NCBI GenBank assembly: GCA_963753615.1
Contig: CAVWCW010000002.1
Span: 186,001-250,000, forward strand
DNA: 64,000 bases
Direction of reading: 5' to 3'
From: CAVWCW01 sp963753615
GTDB taxonomy: Bacteria > Pseudomonadota > Gammaproteobacteria > Chromatiales > Chromatiaceae
A program made the position numbers and the translations under genes. Under the pieces are notes generated by a model. It was given only the letters and a program-made list of their open reading frames with translations. It did not search any database and had not been told where the DNA came from. Positions 55,585 to 64,000 of the stretch are shown here, piece by piece (positions within the stretch are counted from its first letter, which is position 1; each line of letters opens with the position of its first letter).

Positions 55585-56228
55585 GTGGCGCCCGTGAGCA
55601 GATTCTCGCCCGGTTGCGCCAGACGCTGGACCGGGGCCAGCCGCGGGCGGCGGCGGTGGAGCAGCGCCTGAGGGAGCGCCGGTGCGGCCCCCAGCCGGCA
55701 TGGACCCAAGCCCTGCCGGAGCGCTTCTGCGCAAAGCTGCAGGCCGCCGCCGGCACTTTGGCTCGGGTCGCCGACGGCCAGCAGTTGGTGGAAGCGGTGA
55801 CTGATTACCTTCGGGCCCAGGGTTTGCCTCCGGAACTGTTGCTGGCCCCGGACCCCCGGCTCGATGTCTTGCCCTGGCCCTCCGATTTGGCCCTGCACCG
55901 CGGCGCCACAGGCGGCGAGCGGGTGGGACTCAGCTGGGCCCTGGCTGGTATCGCCGAGACCGGCAGCCTGGTGCTGGCTTCCGGCCCGGATACCCCAACA
56001 GCCCTCAATTTCCTGGTCGACGACTTCCTCTGCGTACTGCCGGCCGAGCGCCTGGTGGCGCACCTGGAAGACGCCTGGCAGCTGGTGCGCACCGAACTGG
56101 GCGCTCCGCCCCGGGCCTTGAACCTGATAACAGGCCCCTCACGCACCGCCGACGTGGAGCAGACCATTCAACTCGGCGCCCATGGGCCGCGGCGCCTGCA
56201 CCTGTTGCTATGGGAAGGCGGCGACTGA
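55581..56228 (+). CDS. lutC: Lactate utilisation protein LutC (LldG)
   Basis: The 215-residue LUD-domain protein has VGLSWALAGIAETGSLVLASGPD and LNLITGPSRTADVEQTIQLGAHGP, which are the family hallmarks. It is the third subunit of the LutABC complex and carries no Fe-S motif. ATG 55581 overlaps lutB. The operon apparently ends here. Confidence 0.9.
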   Translation: MSGAREQILARLRQTLDRGQPRAAAVEQRLRERRCGPQPAWTQALPERFCAKLQAAAGTLARVADGQQLVEAVTDYLRAQGLPPELLLAPDPRLDVLPWPSDLALHRGATGGERVGLSWALAGIAETGSLVLASGPDTPTALNFLVDDFLCVLPAERLVAHLEDAWQLVRTELGAPPRALNLITGPSRTADVEQTIQLGAHGPRRLHLLLWEGGD

Positions 56229-56643
56229 ACCGCAGCTGCCGGTTTCTCGGATCGTTGCTACGTTTTCCGGTTTCGCCGCACAGGGCTGAGGGTTCCCTCT
56301 GTTGACAACAACACACGGAAGGCTGAGATAAGCGGCAACCGGATGCTCGAAACCGCTACCCAGCCGGCCGTCAACCGCCATAGGGCGGGTTGTGCGATGG
56401 ATACTCGGGCGCCAAAGAATCCGTGTCGATATTGGGTTTCCGCGATATAGAGAACTGGGGCCGATTCGGGTTTGCGTCTAGTATTACATTGGAATAGCGA
56501 GCCTGGGACTGGCGATTGGAGGGGCGAAGCCTGGCGACACCCAGAGAATCGGCGGCTGGGATCGCCGACGGCGCAATTACCCCGCGGCACCGATCCCCAA
56601 CCCACCGAGGCAGCATGGAACAAGCGTCATCAGAGGTTGGACT
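56229..56643. other. Intergenic region with one weak promoter candidate
   Basis: I see no supported gene in these 415 bp. TTGACA at 56302-56307 is a perfect -35 box, but the best matching -10 (GATAAG at 56327-56332) is at a long 19-bp spacing, so the promoter is uncertain. It would serve the gene at 56644. Confidence 0.35.
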
Positions 56644-57654
56644 ATGGATTCAGTCAACATCGAATACCGGATCAAGCTGAGCGAAGAACGTATCGAATGT
56701 TTGAATTTCGAGCTGGATGGCAAGACATTCGACCTCAAGGGGAGCGGCCTGCCAAATCCGCCCGAATGGGCGCGGCTCGGGTTCAGGCAGTGTCCCCACT
56801 GCCCGCTGACGGAGGACAGCCATCCCCATTGCCCGTTGGCGGTGCAGCTGCACGATATCGTTAATCGGTTCCACGACACCCGATCCATTGACAAGGTGGA
56901 ACTGGAAGTCGTCACCGAGGAGCGGAGGGTGATCCAAGCGCTGGATATCCAAAGGGCGATTGCCTCGATATTGGATCTGATTGTGCCTGTATGCGGTTGT
57001 CCGAAAACTGCGTGCATGAAGCCCTTGGCCCGTTTTCATCTGCCCTTGGCTTCGGAGGAGGAAACCGTATTTCGCGTCACCGGCATGTATTTGCTGGCGC
57101 GGTATTTTCTGAGCCGTGACTCGGACCGGACCCGCATTGAGCTGGATGGGCTGACCCGCATTTACGAGGATCTGCACACGCTCAACAAGGCGGTGGCCAG
57201 CCGATTGCGGCACGTTACCTGGTCGGACTCGTTGAAGAATGCCATTGCCATGGTCGATACCTATTCGATCCTGGTGCCGCTTCTGGTCGAAGATGAGCTG
57301 GTGGAAATACGCGGATTCTTCGAGGCGTATCTCCAGGGGACCGTAACCAAGCAACCGGTCACTAACCATCTGGAACAGGTAAAGGCATTCAAGCTGGAAC
57401 TGGTTCCGCTCGAAGGCGAGGCCGAACCCGGGGACGACCGCCCGGCATGGCTGAGAGAGGTGTCCAGGGTGGTCGAGCCTGAGCCGTTGGAACCCGAAAC
57501 GCGGAAACTGGACGAACAGCCACCGGGGGTGAATGGCGGGCAGGATAGCGTCGTCGATGCGATCCTCAGCAACTCCGAGTTCAAGCTGGAGTTGGAGCCC
57601 ATCACTCGGGATGATGACAAGGAAGATCCCGACAAGCCGCCAGCCGAGATCTGA
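56644..57654 (+). CDS. Cysteine-rich protein of unknown function (possibly DUF6901-like)
   Basis: I do not recognise this 336-residue protein with certainty; it may belong to DUF6901. Residues ~1-45 read as a beta-rich domain (VNIEYRIKLSEERIECLNFEL). Two Cys/His clusters follow: Cys50-x2-Cys53 and His62-Cys63 in RQCPHCPLTEDSHPHCPLAV, and Cys117, Cys119 and Cys124 in VPVCGCPKTACMKP. A helical middle (~135-240) includes TVFRVTGMYLLARYFLSRD. The C-terminal ~80 residues are acidic and Pro-rich, and look disordered. No membrane helix or signal peptide is present. The arrangement suggests a metal-binding or redox-sensing cytoplasmic protein, but this is inference. It stands alone between the lut operon and the reductase gene. 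Confidence 0.75.
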   Translation: MDSVNIEYRIKLSEERIECLNFELDGKTFDLKGSGLPNPPEWARLGFRQCPHCPLTEDSHPHCPLAVQLHDIVNRFHDTRSIDKVELEVVTEERRVIQALDIQRAIASILDLIVPVCGCPKTACMKPLARFHLPLASEEETVFRVTGMYLLARYFLSRDSDRTRIELDGLTRIYEDLHTLNKAVASRLRHVTWSDSLKNAIAMVDTYSILVPLLVEDELVEIRGFFEAYLQGTVTKQPVTNHLEQVKAFKLELVPLEGEAEPGDDRPAWLREVSRVVEPEPLEPETRKLDEQPPGVNGGQDSVVDAILSNSEFKLELEPITRDDDKEDPDKPPAEI

Positions 57655-57896
57655 TGGGTTAGAAAGACGCCGGTGCAATGGCTTCTTCGGTGCGGGGCGG
57701 GGTACGCCGCCACAATGCACTGGATGGTTTTTCCCGGCGTTTGCCTTGGCGGCCGCCCCGGTAAGCCGAGAGGCCGCAGCCTGGCAGGCGAGCGCTTAGC
57801 TTTCCCGTATTCCGCCAACCGGACCACCCGGAGATTGGCTGAGGACTGAAATTTCCCCACCCAGCGGGCGCGCTGGGCCAGACGAGAGGAGACCCA

Positions 57897-58793
57897 ATGT
57901 CGCAACTAAAGCTTGGCTATATCGGCCTGGGAATCATGGGCCGGCCGGCGGCCGTCAATCTGCTCAAGGCGGGTTACGAGGTGCATATCTGGGCGCGCCG
58001 AAAGACGAGCATCGACCCGGTGGTGGCGGCGGGCGGCAGGGCCTGCGCCGGGCCGCGGGCGGTGGCCGAACGGGCGGAGGTGATCTTCGTCAATGTCTCG
58101 GACACCGCCGACGTGGAGCAGGTGGTCTTGGGCGAGGACGGCATCATCCAGGGGGCGCGGCCGGGTTCCGTGGTGGTGGACATGAGCACCATATCGCCGG
58201 CGGCCACCCGGGCGATGGCGGAGCGCTTGTCCGAGGCGGGCGTGCAGATGCTCGACGCCCCGGTTTCGGGCGGTGAACAGGGAGCCATCGACGGCACCCT
58301 GTCGATCATGGTCGGCGGCGATGCCGGGGCCTTCGAACGGGTGCGGCCGATGTTCGAGGTGATGGGAAAGAACATCGTGCACATCGGCCCCAACGGCGCC
58401 GGCCAGGTCACCAAGGCCTGTAACCAGGTGGTGATTGCGCAGACGATTGCGGCGGTGGGCGAGGCGTTTGTGCTCGCCAAGGCCTCGGGGGTCGATCCGG
58501 CCCGGGTGCGCCAGGCCCTGCTCGGCGGCTTCGCCGGTTCCAAGGTGCTGGAGGCCCACGGCCAGCGCATGCTCGACGACGACTATCGCCCCGGCTTCAA
58601 GGCCCGGCTGCACAAGAAAGACATGCGCATCGTCATGGAGACCGCCGAGCAGCTGGGCATAGCCCTGCCGGGGGCGGCTGTGGCCACCCAGTTTCTCAAT
58701 ACGCTGGTGGGCCAGGGCGGCGGCGAGCTGGATTCGGCGGCCATCAGCACCATGCAACAGAAGTTGAGCGGGGTCAGTCTGCGGGACGAGTGA
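57897..58793 (+). CDS. garR: 2-hydroxy-3-oxopropionate (tartronate semialdehyde) reductase-like enzyme
   Basis: This NAD(P)-dependent beta-hydroxyacid dehydrogenase of 298 residues has the Rossmann motif GYIGLGIMG (residues 7-15), DAPVSGGEQGAIDGTLSIMVGG, and the catalytic lysine in NGAGQVTKACNQVV. It reduces tartronate semialdehyde to glycerate in glyoxylate metabolism, which fits the malate synthase and lutABC genes 2 kb upstream. Other beta-hydroxyacid substrates cannot be excluded. ATG 57897 follows GAGGAGACCCA. Confidence 0.88.
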   Translation: MSQLKLGYIGLGIMGRPAAVNLLKAGYEVHIWARRKTSIDPVVAAGGRACAGPRAVAERAEVIFVNVSDTADVEQVVLGEDGIIQGARPGSVVVDMSTISPAATRAMAERLSEAGVQMLDAPVSGGEQGAIDGTLSIMVGGDAGAFERVRPMFEVMGKNIVHIGPNGAGQVTKACNQVVIAQTIAAVGEAFVLAKASGVDPARVRQALLGGFAGSKVLEAHGQRMLDDDYRPGFKARLHKKDMRIVMETAEQLGIALPGAAVATQFLNTLVGQGGGELDSAAISTMQQKLSGVSLRDE

Positions 58794-58831
58794 GCGCCGC
58801 TGAATGGCGGCCCGCGCGGGACTGGGAAAGA

Positions 58832-58908
58832 TGGCGGAGTGGACGGGACTCGAACCCGCGACCCCCGGCGTGACAGGCCGGTATTCTAACCAACTGAACT
58901 ACCACTCC
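58832..58908 (-). tRNA. tRNA-Asp (GTC)
   Basis: Read leftward, the sequence folds as a 77-nt tRNA with acceptor stem GGAGTGG/CCACTCC, a GTTCAGTTGGTTAGAAT D-arm region, anticodon loop CTGTCAC with anticodon GTC, and a GGGTTCGAGTCCC T-arm. The CCA end is encoded at 58832-58834. It is very close to E. coli tRNA-Asp. Confidence 0.96.
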
Positions 58909-58980
58909 GCAGTCAGAAGCGCGGCATGATACGGGTTTCTTGCGCCAAGGCAAGCGTTTTCGGGCCCAATCCCGCCCACC

Positions 58981-60147
58981 TCAGTCTCGCCGCAGCTCGT
59001 CGGACAAGGCAATGGGCGTGGGGTAGCGCAGCACCACCAGATAGGTCGAGGCGAAGAAGCTCAGCAGGGTGGAAAGCTGGATCAGGTAGCTGGCCTGGGT
59101 GCCGATCAGCCCCCGTTCCAAGGCCAGTACCGCGATCAACAGCGAGAACTCGCTGAGCTGGCCGAGGCGGGCCCCCACTTCTTTCGATCGGGCGTCGGTT
59201 TCACCGCTGCGCCGCAGCAGCCAGTTGAAAACCGGGGGCTTGCCGGTTACTGCGAGCAAGGCGAATAACGCCGCCGGCAGCAACACGCCGCCCAACATCC
59301 CCAGGTCGAACCCTGCCCCCAGGGAAAAGAAGAAAATCACCAGAAAGAAATCCCGCAGGGGCTTGAGCTTTTCGGTAACGTACAGCGAGATCGGGTTGTA
59401 GGCCAAGGTCACTCCGGCCACGAAGGCGCCGACTTCGTGGGAGATGCCGAGCCAGGCCGCGATTTCGGCCATCCCCAGACACCAGCCGATGGCGAGCAGA
59501 AATATGTATTCGTGGAAGCGGTCGAAGGTCCGCAGCAGGCGCAACAGGACGAACCGGACGAACAAGGCGGCGGCGGCGATCAGCAGTGGCAGGGCCAGGG
59601 CCAGCTTGGCGAATTCGATGATTGGATGCTCCCGGTCCGCGCTGCCTTCGAGCAGAAGCAGCAGGGCGATCGCGATGAAGTCCTGAAGCAACAAGACGCT
59701 GATGATGATCTCGCCCATGCGTTGGTGGTGCAGTACGGTGGTGGGCAGTAGCTTGAGCCCGATTATGGTGCTGGAGAAGACCATGGCGGCGCCGATCAGC
59801 AGCGTCTCGATCCAGCCGTAGCCCAGTCCCAGGGCTAGCCCTGCCCCCACGCTCCAGAACACCAGCGAGCTGGCCAGGGTGACCAGGGTGGTCTTGCGCA
59901 TCAGCTGCAGAAATTCTCGGGGGTTGAGTTCCAGGCCCATTAGAAACAGCAGGAACATGATGCCGATATGGGCGATGTCGCGGATCATGGCTGCGTCGTC
60001 CACCAGGCCCAGCACCGAGGGCCCCATCAGCACGCCGACCAGTATGTAAGCTACCAGCAGTGCCTGACGGGCATACAGGGCGAGGGTGGAGACCACTGCC
60101 GCCCCGGTGAAGATCAGGAAGATGGTAAAAACGATGTCTTGCTGCAT
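58981..60147 (-). CDS. CPA2-family cation:proton antiporter
   Basis: The 388-residue membrane protein has 12-13 hydrophobic helices of the Na+/H+ exchanger CPA2/KefB class. It has an early GVLMGPSVLGLV segment, SVLLLQDFIAIALLLLLEG carrying the ion-binding aspartate region, and FVAGVTLAYNPI near the end. There is no C-terminal TrkA-N domain, so it is shorter than KefB. It may exchange K+ or Na+ for protons. The gene reads leftward; a CTGAG-rich gap separates it from the tRNA. Confidence 0.85.
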   Translation of the reverse strand: MQQDIVFTIFLIFTGAAVVSTLALYARQALLVAYILVGVLMGPSVLGLVDDAAMIRDIAHIGIMFLLFLMGLELNPREFLQLMRKTTLVTLASSLVFWSVGAGLALGLGYGWIETLLIGAAMVFSSTIIGLKLLPTTVLHHQRMGEIIISVLLLQDFIAIALLLLLEGSADREHPIIEFAKLALALPLLIAAAALFVRFVLLRLLRTFDRFHEYIFLLAIGWCLGMAEIAAWLGISHEVGAFVAGVTLAYNPISLYVTEKLKPLRDFFLVIFFFSLGAGFDLGMLGGVLLPAALFALLAVTGKPPVFNWLLRRSGETDARSKEVGARLGQLSEFSLLIAVLALERGLIGTQASYLIQLSTLLSFFASTYLVVLRYPTPIALSDELRRD

Positions 60148-60259
60148 TGAGGTTCCGGTTGTGCCGCCCGACAGATTTGTGGAGCGGCTCGTGAATCGGC
60201 CGAAACGGGCCTGCCTAGGTCCGACTTCGCACCAGACGCAAAAATGGCGATGGACGAAT

Positions 60260-62335
60260 TCATGGATCTCGATCGTCCGCGGTGATCGAGGTTGCTGGAA
60301 CTCCGCGTTGCAGCCACCATACCAAAGCCAGGGGCAGCAGTCCGACCAGGTGCAGGCTCCAGGGTAAGGGCCAGAGCAGCAACAGGGCCGAAGCGGCCGC
60401 CAGGCCCCGCTGGGCCCAGCCGAGGCGGGCCAGCCAGAAGCCCTGGAGTGCGACGGCGAAGGCGAACAATCCGGGCAGAGCGAAGGCGAACACCAGCAGC
60501 GCCTGCTCCAAGTCGCCGCTGACCAGGGGGGTGTAGGCGAACAGCAGGGGCATTACATACAGGCCCTTCGCTACTTTCCAGGCGCTCAGCCCGGTAGCCA
60601 TGGGTGGGGACTTGGCGATGGCGGCGGCGGCAAAGGCGCACAGGCACACAGGCGGGGTGACATTGCTGTCCTGGGAGAGCCAGAAAACGATCAGGTGGGC
60701 CGCCAGCAGGCTCATCGTCAGGGCTTCGGGGCTGAACAGCAGGTCCCGCAGCAGGCCGCGGATCTCCGGTTCCAACCCCGTTACCAGGGCCCGGGCCTCG
60801 GCCAAGGGCAGGCCGGCGGCCAGGGCCTCCAGCCGCTCCGGTGCGCCCAGCATCAGAATCGCCATGGCCTCCTCCGGCAGGTTACCGGCGGCCAGCAGGG
60901 TCGGCAGCTGGGCGTCGGTGAGCAGGCCGTAGAGGGCGGGTGCGGACAGGGTGCCGAGCACAATGTAGGCGGCGGTTACTGGAAGTCCCATGCCCAGCAC
61001 CAGCGAAGCCAGGGCCACCAGAGCGATTGCGAGCAACAGGCTGCTGCCGGACCACTGGGTCACCATCAACGAGAAGGTGTTGCCGATGCCGGCGGTGGCG
61101 ATCACATTGGTGATCAGTCCGACCGCGCAGAGCAGCACCGCGGTCATGATCATGTTCTTCGCGCCCAGGGCGAGGGCCTCGTAGATGGCCTTGGGCCCCA
61201 TGGGGTGGGGCGTGATCCAGGACGCTGCGATCACCGCCAGAATCGCGTAGCCGGCGGCGTAGGTAGGCGTGAAGCCGAACAGCAGCAGCCCGATCAGTAC
61301 CGCAACGGGGATCAGAAACGCCGGGCCTCCTCGCCTCAGGGTCTGCCCGAGGGACGGCGCGCCGTCGCCGGAGGGCCGCAGGTCCAGGCGCCGGGCCTCC
61401 AGGCGCACGAAGCTGCCGACGGCGAAGAAGTAAAGGATCGCCGGCAGTACGCTCACCGCCACAATGGTGCCGTAGGGGATCTGGGTATAGCTGGCCATAA
61501 CGAAAGCCCCCGCCCCCATGATCGGTGGCACCAGTTGGCCGCCGGTGGACGAGGCGGCTTCCACCCCGCCGGCAAAGCGCGCCGGAAAGCCTGCTTGCTT
61601 CATCAGCGGGATGGTGATCACACCGGTCGAGACGGTATTGGCCACCGCCGCCCCGGAGATGGTGCCGGTGAGCCCGGAGGCCAACACCGCCACGAGCCCG
61701 GGCCCGCCGGTCCAGCGTCCGGCGAGGCTGCGGGCCATATCGATAATGAATTCGCCGGCGCCGGAGCGGATCAGAAACGCCCCGAACAGGATGAACATGA
61801 ACACGAAGGTGGCAGAGATGCGGGCGATATTTCCGAACAGCGCGTCGTCGCCGAAGACGCTGCGGAATAGCAGCGTCTCCAGACTCAGGCCGCGAAAGCT
61901 GAACACCCCGTCCAGCAGCGCGCCCCACCAGGCCACGTAGCTCAAGGCCAGCACAATCAGCACCGGCACCACATAACCGGTAGCGCGCCGGGTGGTCTCC
62001 ACCGCCGCCCCGATCAGCACCCAGGCGCAGGCCATCTCCAGCCAGGTCAGACGCAGGCCGCGCTGGTAGATGGCGTCCTCCATTGCCATCAGGTAGGCGG
62101 TACAGGCGACCACCAGCAGCCCCAGGGCTAGGTCCAGTCCCCGCACCCAGGCCCCGCCGCCGCGGATCAGTGGGTGGGTGAGAAAGCACAGCAGGGCGAA
62201 GCCGGCGAAGTGCAGGGCATTGAAGCGCAGATCCTGTATATGCCCGAAGCTGTTGCCCCACAGATGAACCAGCGCCAGGCCCGCGGCCAGGGGGGGCAGG
62301 AGCCGGGTCAGGAGCGCCGGTGGGGGTGCGGGCAT
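60260..62335 (-). CDS. TRAP transporter fused permease (DctQM type)
   Basis: The 691-residue protein joins the small DctQ-like (4-helix) and large DctM-like (12-helix) subunits of a TAXI-class TRAP transporter. It has helix-rich N-terminal segments and, in the M part, FVMASYTQIPYGTIVAVSVLPA, GLTGTISGAAVANTVSTG and LALVSLVLGMGLP-like motifs. It imports a substrate using the sodium gradient. The substrate is not predictable here. The binding protein is encoded upstream (62435-63445), so transcription runs from the binding protein to the permease. Confidence 0.9.
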   Translation of the reverse strand: MPAPPPALLTRLLPPLAAGLALVHLWGNSFGHIQDLRFNALHFAGFALLCFLTHPLIRGGGAWVRGLDLALGLLVVACTAYLMAMEDAIYQRGLRLTWLEMACAWVLIGAAVETTRRATGYVVPVLIVLALSYVAWWGALLDGVFSFRGLSLETLLFRSVFGDDALFGNIARISATFVFMFILFGAFLIRSGAGEFIIDMARSLAGRWTGGPGLVAVLASGLTGTISGAAVANTVSTGVITIPLMKQAGFPARFAGGVEAASSTGGQLVPPIMGAGAFVMASYTQIPYGTIVAVSVLPAILYFFAVGSFVRLEARRLDLRPSGDGAPSLGQTLRRGGPAFLIPVAVLIGLLLFGFTPTYAAGYAILAVIAASWITPHPMGPKAIYEALALGAKNMIMTAVLLCAVGLITNVIATAGIGNTFSLMVTQWSGSSLLLAIALVALASLVLGMGLPVTAAYIVLGTLSAPALYGLLTDAQLPTLLAAGNLPEEAMAILMLGAPERLEALAAGLPLAEARALVTGLEPEIRGLLRDLLFSPEALTMSLLAAHLIVFWLSQDSNVTPPVCLCAFAAAAIAKSPPMATGLSAWKVAKGLYVMPLLFAYTPLVSGDLEQALLVFAFALPGLFAFAVALQGFWLARLGWAQRGLAAASALLLLWPLPWSLHLVGLLPLALVWWLQRGVPATSITADDRDP

Positions 62336-62347
62336 GGTTTAGGGCTA

Positions 62348-62416
62348 AGGACTGAGGACTGAGTGTCAGGAGCCGCGGCGCGAGGACTCGGTCCTCAGCC
62401 CCCAGCCCTCAGTCCT
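62348..62416 (-). promoter_or_regulatory. Nested hairpin between the TAXI binding-protein gene and the permease gene
   Basis: AGGACTGAGG (62348-62357) and CCTCAGTCCT (62407-62416) are perfect 10-bp inverted arms. Inside them GAGGAC-TCG-GTCCTC (62382-62396) is another perfect hairpin. The structure sits in the only ~100-bp gap of the operon. It could slow RNA polymerase or protect the upstream mRNA, so that more binding protein than permease is made. Confidence 0.45.
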
Positions 62417-62434
62417 AACGCCCTGTTCGCTCCG

Positions 62435-63445
62435 TCACGGCAACACCAACCGCTCCGGCACCGCCAATCCCGCCTCGCGATAGTAGCGCAGTGCCCCCGG
62501 ATGCAGCGGCATGGGCAGCCCGGCTACCGCCTTGTCCAAGGCCATGGCCTTGGTCGCCTTGTGGATGCCGTTGAGGAAGGGCAGGTTCTCATAGATCGCC
62601 TTGGTAATCCGGTATACAGCGTCCTCGTCCACGTCGGCCCGCACCGCCAGGAAGTTGGGCTGGGCGATGGTGTTGATCGCCTGTTCCTGGCCGGGGTAGG
62701 TGCCGGCGGCAATTACGTAGCGGGTCCACAGGCCCATGCCGCCGTCGGCCTGGGCGGCCTGTTCGTCGCTGAACTCCAGCATCCGTGCTTGGTCGCCCAT
62801 GGCTGCCATGGCCCGGGTCACGGCCCCGGTGGGCACGCCGGCGGGGGTGGATATCGCCTCCACCCGGCCGTTCTGCAGGGCGTCGGCGCTCGGGCCGTAG
62901 CCGCCGTAGACCAGTTCGAAGTCCCGGTCCAGATCGATTCCCAGGTTGCTCAGCAGGAAGCGGTTGGAGCCGATGGTGCCCGAGTTCTTCTTGCCCATGG
63001 CCACCGGCTTGCCCTTGAGTTCGCCCAGGTCGGCTATGGTCCCGGTATGGCTGTGTTCGGCCTTTACCAGGAATTGCTCCACGTTTTGCCACAGCATGGT
63101 AACGGAACGCAGTTCGGTCTGGGGCGTGCTCACCGGTCCCACGCCGTTCCAGGCATAATCCCCGTAGAGTCCCTGCAGAATGGCGAACTGGGACTCGTCG
63201 CTGCCCAGCAGCTTGACGTTCTCCGCCGAGCCCGCGGAGTTGATGGCGGACAGGCCGATCTTTTCCTTCGGCTGCAGCTTCACCTTCACGAGCGTGGCGA
63301 TGGCCACTCCCACCGGATAGAAGGTGCCGCCGGTGCTGGCGGTGGCGAGCAGGTAGTTGCGGTCCTCCGCGGCTTGTGCCGCGGCAGCGAGGGCTAGGGC
63401 GGCGCCGAGGGCGCTGCAGAGAAACTTGCGGCGTGAAATCATCAA
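62435..63445 (-). CDS. TAXI-family TRAP transporter substrate-binding protein
   Basis: The 336-residue periplasmic protein begins with a twin-arginine signal (SRRKFLCSALGAALALAAAAQA, Arg5-Arg6) and then the TAXI pattern LLATASTGGTFYPVGVAIA. FGDRV-like substrate contacts are replaced by GMGLWTRYVIAAG and IAQPNFLAVRADVDEDAVYRI. It captures the substrate for the fused permease downstream. A twin-arginine signal is less usual than a Sec signal for TAXI proteins. Confidence 0.9.
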   Translation of the reverse strand: MMISRRKFLCSALGAALALAAAAQAAEDRNYLLATASTGGTFYPVGVAIATLVKVKLQPKEKIGLSAINSAGSAENVKLLGSDESQFAILQGLYGDYAWNGVGPVSTPQTELRSVTMLWQNVEQFLVKAEHSHTGTIADLGELKGKPVAMGKKNSGTIGSNRFLLSNLGIDLDRDFELVYGGYGPSADALQNGRVEAISTPAGVPTGAVTRAMAAMGDQARMLEFSDEQAAQADGGMGLWTRYVIAAGTYPGQEQAINTIAQPNFLAVRADVDEDAVYRITKAIYENLPFLNGIHKATKAMALDKAVAGLPMPLHPGALRYYREAGLAVPERLVLP

Positions 63446-63483
63446 GGTCGTCCTCCTCGGTTCGAAATCCGATAACGGTCTGG

Positions 63484-63951
63484 TTATTCTCGGTAAAGTT
63501 GCTCGAAGCGGCCGGTGGAAAAGCCGCTCATGCGCCGGCTACCGACCAGTATCAGGGGCACCCCGCGGCCGCCTAGCCGGCTGAAATCGCGGCGCCCCTT
63601 GTCGCTGGTCTCGATGTCGTATTCTCTGAACGGCACCTGGTGGTCCCGGAAGTAGCGCCGCGCCTGCTTGCACACCCCGCACCACCGGGCGCTGTACATC
63701 ACCACACGCTGGCCCCTTGCCGGGGGCGGCGACTCCAGCTTCGGCAGCTCGATCTTGCGGTGGCTGTAGCGGTTCTCGGGCGCAAGCTCCACCCGATTTG
63801 CGCTATGCGCGTCCGGCGGGCGGTCGCCGAACTGCAGCTTGCCTTCGTCGTCGATCCAACGGTAGATCTCGGCCTGGCCCGAGGCCGCTGTCAGTATCAT
63901 CGCGAGCAGGCCCGCTAGCAGCCAGGCGATACGTTGGAGTGGTGGATGCAC
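63484..63951 (-). CDS. DUF4124-glutaredoxin fusion protein
   Basis: The 155-residue secreted protein has an N-terminal signal/membrane segment, a DUF4124 domain (AEIYRWIDDEGKLQFGDRPP) and a C-terminal glutaredoxin domain with CGVC (in YSARWCGVCKQARRYF) and GGRGVPLILVG. It probably acts as a periplasmic thiol-redox protein. GTG 63949-63951 is the start. It lies upstream of the TAXI gene on the same strand, with a 38-bp gap. Confidence 0.87.
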   Translation of the reverse strand: MHPPLQRIAWLLAGLLAMILTAASGQAEIYRWIDDEGKLQFGDRPPDAHSANRVELAPENRYSHRKIELPKLESPPPARGQRVVMYSARWCGVCKQARRYFRDHQVPFREYDIETSDKGRRDFSRLGGRGVPLILVGSRRMSGFSTGRFEQLYRE

Positions 63952-64000
63952 CGCCCTTGGTCTCCTTGTAGTCGGCGGCCGCGTTGCCGCAATTCACCAA

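Noticed and set aside
63803..64000. Minus-strand frame reading NCGNAAADYKETKGG at the right window edge
   Set aside because: It could be the 3' end of an upstream gene, but the visible part overlaps the DUF4124-glutaredoxin gene in another frame and has no recognisable features.
1..64000. CRISPR array, prophage, integron or conjugative element
   Set aside because: No regularly spaced repeats, integrase, phage structural or conjugation genes are visible; the tRNA-Asp has no adjacent integrase or attachment repeat.

Overview
The window is high-GC chromosomal DNA from a gammaproteobacterium. The evidence is a Pseudomonas-like LPS inner-core cluster (waaF, waaC, waaG, waaP), a complete gspE-to-gspD type II secretion operon, a wbpL/wbpM-type O-antigen block, NhaR and GlnE. 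A persulfide dioxygenase/rhodanese operon, Mrp-type antiporter and TRAP-TAXI transporter would fit a sulfur-metabolising, possibly halophilic or alkaliphilic Chromatiales-like bacterium, but no marker here fixes the taxon. I see no phage, plasmid or CRISPR array.

Layout. 0-6.4 kb: the start of a leftward gene, an AT-richer gap, a ChaN-PDZ protein and an RND efflux pair. 6.4-6.7 kb: a 255-bp MITE-like element with perfect 18-bp ends and a CTAC duplication. 6.7-8.8 kb (leftward): a CBS protein, a persulfide dioxygenase and a rhodanese, with a palindromic operator candidate upstream. 9.4-17.2 kb: a Mrp-type cation/proton antiporter operon ending in nhaR. 17.2-20.8 kb: a divergent signalling pair, a kinase-dead response regulator carrying leucine-rich repeats and a hybrid kinase with a FixL-type haem PAS domain. 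20.9-24.9 kb: glnE, ilvE and a small zinc-finger gene. 24.9-34.2 kb: LPS core assembly, with a three-kinase fusion, a carbamoyltransferase and a sulfotransferase. 34.2-40.8 kb: a GT-C membrane glycosyltransferase and an O-antigen initiation/modification block. 40.9-51.6 kb: type II secretion genes gspE to gspD. 51.8-56.2 kb: malate synthase and lutABC. 56.6-58.8 kb: a Cys-rich protein of unknown function and a GarR-type reductase. 58.8-64 kb: tRNA-Asp, a CPA2 antiporter, TRAP-TAXI permease and binding protein, and a DUF4124-glutaredoxin protein.

How the parts work together. NhaR is a sodium-responsive activator in other bacteria and sits at the end of the Mrp operon, which suggests sodium-dependent control. 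The LPS genes run from inner-core heptoses through core kinases and decoration (carbamoyl, perhaps sulfate) to O-antigen initiation. Malate synthase beside lutABC suggests growth on two- and three-carbon hydroxy acids. The LRR response regulator and haem-PAS kinase probably form one oxygen- or NO-responsive circuit.

Quality note. Ten places between 0.7 and 21 kb need a reading-frame change, and every one is in the same direction (one extra base). Removing one base at each gives products of normal family length. Insertion-type consensus errors are more likely than decay. The genes from 21 kb onward look intact.
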